Below, in pieces: positions 38,301-47,300 of a stretch of DNA of 64,000 nt. The DNA is taken from NCBI GenBank assembly GCA_023634235.1, contig JAMKCF010000008.1, forward strand, positions 997,001 to 1,061,000. Direction: 5' to 3'. The stretch's first letter is position 1. The number at the start of each line of letters is the position of its first letter. Origin of the DNA: Pisaster brevispinus. Lineage: Eukaryota; Echinodermata; Asteroidea; Forcipulatida; Asteriidae. The notes beneath the pieces were generated by a model that searched no databases, was not told the origin of the DNA, and worked only from the letters and a program-made list of their open reading frames with translations. Both the position numbers and the translations under genes were made by a program.

Positions 38301-41300
38301 TCTCTGGGGCTAAATTTAAACCAGTGTTATGACCGACAATGACCAGTCTGCTAAAACTTCCATCTTGGACTTCACTTCATGTGGACATATACAAGGAGAC
38401 ATGGGACAACTTATTTCTTCTCTGCTTTGTAGAAAGAGGGTTGGGATTTTGTCTTCTAGGTGAAGAAAACAGCTTATTTTGTGTGAAATGTTATAAAATA
38501 AACATTTCTCTCAAGGTATTTTAAGATAACAACTTGCTCAAACATGGTTTAGATTGTTTTCTTTGACAATTGGCTGTGTAGCTGGAAGAGCTAATGATAT
38601 GGTTGAATTCTTGGGGTTTGAACAATTTGAGTGTTTTTCATTATAATGGGCTGATAGATTTGTCTTTCTCTGTGTTTCACCCATAGCATGAAAGCCCAAC
38701 TCATGTAAATAATGTGTGCTATGAACTATCTTTTTATTGGCCTCAAGTTGCGACCTTTAACAAGTGTATTGAAAATAATACCTCCTTTCAAAATAGGAAC
38801 ACTGAATCTTATCAGGCATTATAAAATCAAGTTTTACATATTTGTTTTTCGGTTAAAGATGTTTTGGAGTTTGTTATTAACAGATTCATTCATCAAATCT
38901 ATAAGAATCTCACCTAATTGTTGTTATTCAATGGTGTTCAGGTGTGATGGGCACAATATATTATTTTGTTAACAAAGCAATCTACGGAACTCTTGAATAA
39001 TGTATTTATCCTGATTGCACAAGTTGGTTGCTATAGAGAGGACAAGTAGCAAGATTTTTATATTTTGATCCTGAGGGCCTCGTCACACGAGGCAACCTTT
39101 ACAGGCAACTTGGAGGACCTCTTTGGTAGCACATAAGTAACTTCTTTAATAACGTCTTATGATCCCCAGAACTTTTTTTTGAACACTTCATTGCGAATGC
39201 CCTTTTCTTCTGAGAGGTTGCCTGGAACTGATTGCCTGTAAACAACTTCCGTTGACTTGGCCCTTACACTCCTCAAACATTACTTCTTGAAGATCATTCA
39301 GATGGATGTGATCGTGATGATCACACTGTGATATGTGTTCCAGTTGTAAGTTTTGAGGGGGTAGTAAAACTGTATTTTAATCTTGGCGCAGCATGCCTGT
39401 TTCGTGACCTTGATCATGATTTCATCAGGGAATTCAAAGTTAATCATTAACAAGCTTTCAAATCCGATGAGATTGGATGAGGTCAAAATTGTCATAAAAT
39501 CATTTTCTTGCGAGGAGGGTGTCATATTTGGCAGGTATAGGGGTGACTCTTGGTGTAATCTGTCCTTCATGTAGAGTGAGTTGGCCAAAGCATTGAGTCT
39601 TTTTCTCCTCAGTGAGGCTCAAGTATACGAGGAGACTTGATGTTGATGTGTTCTCAATGACACATGGAGTGCATTAAGGTGCAGCCAAGGCAGCCTTGCT
39701 CGGCTAGGATGACTTCCCATTCTTGTAATGCCACAAATTAAGGAAAATACGAACTGTTCCTGCGCTTAGAGAGGAGATACGCGTGACTCACTATGTCTCT
39801 AGCGGCCAAATGATGGAGGGAGGGATCGAAAGTCGGCAAAAGTGGACGTCAACATTTTGTCCCTTGCCTCAGTGCATATGTCAAACGTTATTGGAAGTCA
39901 ACATCGATAAAATATTGATCTATTGGACTTCTACAGATGTCAGACATTACTGCAGATTCACTGGCAAAGTGCTTCCCCTTTTTTATTAGACCTGAACGGA
40001 TTAGTAATAGGTCTTACTTTTTCTGACCACTTTGATATAGTTCTAAAATGTTTCAAAAAGTGAAAACATACAATTGGAAATGTTGTGCATTTTGTTGCTG
40101 TATGTTCTTTAAACCTTTGCTAGATTTTTGGCTTTTTATTATTCTTTATAAAGTCTCTGTAACAAACATCTTTAATCTAAACAAATATGGATATGTTTGT
40201 ATGTTATTATAACGGTGATATATCATTTTGATTTTGTTTTACAGCTATGCCATGATAGAGTTCTTCAAGAACTATGATTGGAAGCGTTATGCAGCGCTAT
40301 CAGACAGCACAATCTCTAGTCTTGAGGTGATCTCAGCTGTAGAAGATATTCTTGAGTCACATGAGATAACTCTTGTCTCATCTCAGAGTTTCACCACTCC
40401 GCTCCCTCTAAACCCAGCCCTCTTCTTTGACGACATTAAGAACCAGCGAGCTAGTATCATCATTGGAAAATTTTCAGACGCAGCGGCACGAGTGCTGCTA
40501 TGTGAAGCTTATCATCAGGTGAAGACTCACCCTTCAAATTAGTTGTCATATCTCCTGTCTTCAAAAACACTAACACTCAGTGGTCAAAAAAGGATGTCTT
40601 CCTTCCTGCCTCAATGAAATGATTTGCACAAATATCCCTCGAAATTGTGTGGTTTTTCTTTTGTGAACTTACATTATCTGTAATTTTGTGTGAAGTAAAA
40701 AAAGGCGGACTGTGTTAACTCATGAAGTAAAAAGACAACCACACAATTTCAAGGGATATTTGTGTGAATCATTTTATTCTACTTTTAAAACATCTTTCTA
40801 ACCACATTTACCAAATGCATGTTATAGCCCAAAACACCCAATCAGAAGGCAGTATGTTCCTTTAAATTTTATGAGGACGGAATACAGTATTTACCCAAAA
40901 CTTTGGTGTATTTAAATATTCAGGATGTTACGGGCTACACAGGCTACCAGTGGTTCTTACCCACACATTACCCAGATGGCTGGTGGGATACCGACTACTA
41001 CAACAGTGATCTGTATGAATTACCTGAGTCGGTACCCTGTAGGACTCATGAGATGGCTCTAGCTGTAGCTGGGTATATGAGTCTATCAAGATTGAGCGTT
41101 GCTGAAGGTGGTGAGCGTGTGATTGGTGGACTCAGTGCAGCTCAGTGGCATGAACGGTATCAACGTGAACTCAACCATCAGGTTGGTATATTTTTATTCA
41201 ATTTATTTTACTTTTTTACTTCCACAACTTCAACATGAACATCGATAATAAACACAATGTAGAGAATGTTTTAAATGTTAACAAATGCCAAAAAAGGAAA

Positions 41301-44300
41301 TGACATTAACATTAAAAGGTTACCAGCCTTTGAAATGTTCAATTTATTTGATTGAAGTCTGTTTAAAGATTTCTGGGTGTGTTTTTGTGTTTTGTTTTGG
41401 TGGTTTTTTTTCCTTCTTTAAAATATGTAGTGCAATGCCACCAAGAATTGTTTTTCAAATTATTACTTTTAGGGAAAGCAGGCAACAGATTTTGCAGCGT
41501 ATGCGTATGATGCAGTCTGGACCTTTGCCTTAGCATATGAGAAACTCCTGCAGGAAAGCCCAGGTGCACTGACTGTCTCAAGGCAAAATCGTGAAATGAA
41601 GTAAGTAGACAATAAGAAAAGCATACAAGTAATACAATTAATGACAAAGTAATTTAAAATCTACAGTAACATTTGTCGACAAACAAAAGTAAATACAAAT
41701 GAGGTTTTTGTGATTAATGAAGTATTTTGATAAAAGTGTCTTTGCCAAGCCCTTTTTATTATTTAAAAAGTAAGTTGCTAAAAAAAATGTTCAATTAAAA
41801 CATTGAGGTTTGACCAACGTTTTGTAGATATTCTTTTGTTTCGGAGAGGGGGTTGGGCAAAACAAAATTAGTTATAATTTATCAAAGGACTTCTTGTCTC
41901 GTTTTTCAAGAGAAAGTTTATTTTTACTCTGTAAAGGTTTATCATGGAGAATTTGTCAGAGACTGAGTTTCAAGGCATGACAGGGAAAGTGGCTTTTGAT
42001 GGGACAGATCGTCGCGGACCTGTCAGGATCTTTCAGCATCTACCCCAGGGTTCAAAGGTTATTATGGTGAGTACAAACCTTTTCAAGATCTTCAGCATGA
42101 TGCATGTCTTTGGACTACCTCCAGATCCTCCACTGTAATTTGTGGATCATTTGCTCTTTAAAAACAACTCGGGTCATTGTTGTACCCTTTAACAATAATA
42201 TTGTTGCAGAGTGTGTTAATGTTTTTAGTTGTTGAGGTTTGTATCTGTGTTATTTGTTTGAAGTGAAGGTAAAGTCCACTGACTTGATTCAGGTTAAGAT
42301 CTTAGAGTTCAGAGAACACCTTGAGGTGGGTTACACTGACTCAAATGGTTCTCACTGGGGAACACTGAGTTGTGTTGTGTCATTTTGACTTCCTGAATAT
42401 TGAGGTAGTTGTAAGGGACATAGTTGAGGTCTGTAGATGTAGATCATTAGATAAAGGACAAAGGCCTACTGTCTAGTGATTGGGGAACTTAATAAGTGTT
42501 TGCGTTTGTTTCATGATGTAAATCAAAGTTGATCTATGCTATCTCTTCTAATTAATCTGCATAAATCATATAACATATGTAATGACAAATCAGAGTTTAG
42601 TTCTGGCCCCATTGGGCAATGATGTATAGATTCATCTTTAAAACAAGTTGTGAAATAGTTGCAATTTTAATAATAGTTGCAACTTTAAATAAATTAATGT
42701 ACAACTTAAAGAAATCAATGAATGAAGTTTTAATAAAACCAATTCTATTGCTTAGTTGAAGGTCAGTAAGAATTACTATATTGTATCGCTAACTAGCTTT
42801 TACTTTAAGATTCTGTACTGGGTAGATAAACATCTTTGGTAGTTTAGTTCTGTAACTAATTTTTGTTTGACAGAAAAATTGTGATTACACTTTGAAACTA
42901 AACCTTGGAAGATTATCAATGATGTACATATCCTGAAGTTAAGTTCCATCAATCCAACATCAATACAATCCAAGTCTTTAGTTACCACAAAATTAGATTA
43001 AGTTTTTAATTGGATAACAGTCAGAAATGACAGCGAGAACAAAAAGCGATTTGACTTTTGAAATGTTGTCCCCGTTGGTTTGGGAATTCCTTCTTTTTTT
43101 GTTTTACCCTTCAATCATTCCAATTCCTAGACTGAGTCACTGGCAAACCACAAGAGGCACGTAGTGTAGACATGGTGTCTCCAGTCTTACTACCGTTGAG
43201 TGAACGCCAAAGACTTCTAGATTGACTTGAGTTTGTTTCATCTCAACCCGGCCACCCTACGTTCATGGAAATCATTATTGCTGTAATAAGTTACTTGACA
43301 GAAACTGTCATGTGTTTTTTTCCCCTTCCCCCCAGTGGAATACCTTGAAGATGTTTTGTAAGGAGGTGCGTCATGTATCATAGGCAGGGATTTTCATGGC
43401 TAAATGAGTGTGCTGTGATTGGCCATGTAAAGGCTTTTCCTTTCTGTTGGTGATCTTGTGAAGTGCGTTGTTCCTCCAGATGAGTCTATAACATAGAACT
43501 TAAAGTCGTTGTTTTGGGGGTTTTTTTCAATAGAAATTTAACTGAAATCATTTTGGCAGCAGATATTTAATTTATACCATGCCTGATATGTTAACAAACT
43601 GTATTCCTCTTGTACAGAAGTACCCCGCTCCAAATACAAAAACAAAAAACAACAAAAACCAAAAATAAAAACCTCTAAAGATATCCTGAGATACCCAGAA
43701 CACAATGAAGACACAATAGAAGGGGGGTACACCAAGCCACATATCGAGCACCGAATGCTTTAAGTATTGTATAAGTGATGAAACATCAGCTTATAGAATA
43801 AACTATTGTATTTTTCTATTCTAAATTGAATCTAAAGGAAAGTGGGTACATGTTTTGACAAGTACCCTTCTTGATTGTAAATCATCTCAACAAATATCTG
43901 TGGCTCCCAGGGTTATGCTTTTCACTTTTCACTAACTGCTAAATGACTGATACACCACAGTTTGGTGGTAACTAAAGACAGTGTCTCTGTGTCGATTAGA
44001 GTGAGACTGCACTACTTATGAGACACATTGCCTAGAGGTGAATAAACTCAGTATGTAGGAAATCTACGATAAAATCCGCTACATAATTACCTGTAACAAG
44101 TATAGACATTAGTAGGGGAATTACAGCCAAGCGCCCGGTCAATGTCCCCTCTTTCCAAAACACGATCCCCCAGGAGGGGGGCAAGAGAGTAGGGGACTCT
44201 GCCAGGATACTTCAAAAACCCTGATGATAGACATAATTTCTTGTGTTTAGGGGTCCGCTAATTGTTCCATCTAAACCTAAAGTGACATCCCAAGGAAATT

Positions 44301-47300
44301 GGATGATCCTATATTGGCTGGAGTGTGTTCTGGCATCGTCGTCGTGGGAAAGAGGGGTGAAGATGTAGGGCAGTGGAACAGAGGGTTTCGTACGTGACTA
44401 AATATGCCGCCTGTGAGTAATTGTTTGTTAGGATTCTTAGTGAGTCCTGCGAGTGTATTAGAGGTGGTAAGGAGGAGGTGGGGTGACGTTCAAATGATTT
44501 ATTTGGTCAACCACTATCTGTTTTGAATTTGTCAGCTAACACAAAGAGCTGTTCCCAGTAACAATTAACTATAATATAAAACTTTTATTTAGTTAAAGGA
44601 AAAAAATGAAAGGATAATCAAATGGAAATCTCAAAAATATTGAATTTACACAGATATAACTGTGATGTTGAAATTTTTATGAATTTTTTATTTTTTGTAT
44701 TTGTGCAGTTAAAAAGTTTAGTGTTTTCCCTAATCTTTAACCCAAACTTTTCTTTTCTTTTTCTTTTTGTTGCTGTTACAGTCGATTGCTCAATACGTTC
44801 CGCATAGAATCAACAGCAGTGTTTGGACAGGGACATTTGAAGTAAATGCAAGCGATATCGTCTGGTTGAATGATGGAAAAATACCCCATGATGGAACAAT
44901 GCGTGAGTTCAATATGAAGATGTTTAGGTCTGGTCAGGAGAGTTTACAATAAAGTGACCCAAAAAGCAAAAACACATAGTCTGAAACTTATAAAGATAAA
45001 AATGATAAGAACAACCTGACCCTTTCAGACAATTAGTTTGTTACAAAAAAAGAAACAAATTCACAGCATAACTGCACAAGAAAGACCCCCCCAAAAGAAA
45101 TGTTTAAAATGTACCAATTCAAGATAGGGTTATAAGTTTCAATTCATATGGTCCAGTTTGTGATATTTTGAACAATTTAGTTTTTTCATTAATTGTAGCA
45201 ATGTATTTTCCGTTCATGAATCTTTATTTTCTTGATGTTTCTCAGCTGATGATGGGGGATGTGCTGTAGAGAGTTTCCGGGCATTTCTCAATGTTGACTG
45301 TCAATCTGCAATGGCAATTCTTAATGCTTTCCTCATCATCGTTGTCTTCATCATACTCATCATCTTTGTTGTCCTCGTCAAGAAGGCGTAAGTTTCTGAA
45401 ACTCTTGAAGATTTTTGATTATCTTAAGTGTCTGTTGGAAAAAGTTTTGATCAAAAAATGCTATATTGTTCAGAGACAAAGTGGTTTTAATAATTTCGCT
45501 CCTGGTAATTCAATATTGCATTTTCATTTCTCCTGTTACCATAGTTATGACCGTAAGATCAAGAAAGCTGAGGAGAGGGTGAAAGATCTTGGTATCATCG
45601 CTCTTGGACAGAGCACTCTTCTCTCTCTAGACAAGTGGGAGATACCTAGGAATAATGTCATCCTGAATCGTAAGCTGGGAGAGGGCGCTTTTGGGACTGT
45701 TTATGGTGGGGAGGCATTGTTGACTGGTACCAAGTGGGTTGGAGTGGCAGTCAAGACGCTAAAAGTGGAATCTACCATTGAGGAAAAGGTGGGTAAAAGT
45801 GGCATTGTTTAAAGGAGGGAATGTAATATTTAATTTAAATATTGGTCACTTCCTGACACTTAAATTAATACTGGTTGGTTTAATTTTTAGAAGAAGTTTT
45901 TGAATGGTGTATTCAACACTTGTGAGAACTATTTTTAATGTTTGTTTTTTACAAGTTACTGTCATTTTATGTTTACCTGGTACAAATGTTCAGCAAACCA
46001 ATTTCTTTGATCTGTTTCATTAATAATGACCAAGAAACAAAAGGTACATTTGAAAGTATGAAAATATTTGGTATTCAATTTAAATTGCGGAATGGTAAAG
46101 ATTGTTGAAACCCTTACCTCATAAAGAATGCATAAGTGTATTGAAGACCCAAATGCTTTCAAAAATTTCCCTTGTGTTTATTTCTCATCACAGCTGGATT
46201 TCTTGAGTGAGGCTGAGATGATGAAACGATTTGACCACAAAAATATTGTGCAGTTGTTGGGTGTGTGCACTCGTAGAGAACCCATATACGCCATCATGGA
46301 TTTCATGTTACACGGTAAATTATCTATGAGTCCCCAGACTATTACTTAGAGACCACAGCTAAGCATCAATGGAATATGAATCACCCCTTTTCACACTACA
46401 GAGCAAATTCCCAGGAAGTAAAACCCCATGAAATTCTGGGGGAACTTCAACCCCACCACCATCCCATGTTTATTTCCTACGTGATGTAATTTTCTTGGGG
46501 GAAATGAACCATCAGTTTGCTTACCCTTGGGTTATCTCGTTTAACCCAAACCCCTAATCCTGGAAATGGTTATTGCCCAGGAGATTGCCAGGGTTAGCAT
46601 ATCAAGTTTGAATCAACCAAACTTTCCACTGGGAAATTAGTCTGGTGTGAAAAGGGGCTACAGTCAAGTCTAGTCCTTTGTTTTGCAACTGTGAACAGAA
46701 ATATAAAGCTTACCTGGACAAGACTTCAAATGTTAGGGTCTTTAAGATATTCAGACACCAGCAAATCCTGAACAAAATGTTTGACAAGTAATGTACGAAA
46801 TATTCAGGGAGAAGGTGGTATGTTGGCAGATGAGCAAATTGATCAAGTAGATATATTCTATGTAAACTTTTGACTTTACGAACAAGTAATTCAATCACTG
46901 TTTTGAAAAAAAAAAAAAATCCACTGAGAAATGTGTCCTTTGGAAAACTTTGACTGCATTTGTCAAATTGTGTGAAGAGTTTCTTTAATTAACACTTAAT
47001 TGATTTTTTTGATCAGGTGATTTAAAAACCTTCCTGTTGGCCAGACGACATCTTGTAAACCAGAGTTCATCAAATGATTTGACTGTGTCTCCTGAACGAC
47101 TCACCAGCATGGTTCTTGATGTTGCTACTGGATTGAGATACTTAGCTTCTAACAAATATGTGCATCGGTAAGTTGCTGATTTCCAAAATTATAGTTTGCT
47201 TTTTTATATTCTCTTTTAAGGGTGGGTGTCTCTTGTTTCAATTTAATAAAAAATACCCTTCTAAAATCATACAGATAGTGTCTGAGCCAAACATGATGTA

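Larger units (their letters stand above)
35707..44902 (+). other. Exons 6-12 of the receptor: Venus flytrap domain
   Basis: These exons encode residues ~409-842. IYLGGLFP opens the module as in class C GPCRs and natriuretic receptors, then [10 protein letters not shown] forms the first helix. [11 protein letters not shown] (485-495) and [12 protein letters not shown] (509-520) match the lobe-I ligand-binding segment, with serines at 511, 513 and 516 as candidate alpha-amino-acid contacts by analogy with GABA-B and mGlu receptors. [10 protein letters not shown], then [13 protein letters not shown], mark the hinge region. [15 protein letters not shown] and [15 protein letters not shown] are lobe-II signatures. 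It ends before the Cys-containing juxtamembrane segment. Confidence 0.9.

Noticed and set aside
45291..45812. 173-codon plus-strand ORF
   Set aside because: It starts out of frame inside exon 13 and reads through intron 13 into exon 14; only the exon 14 part is real, and the transmembrane exon is read in another frame.
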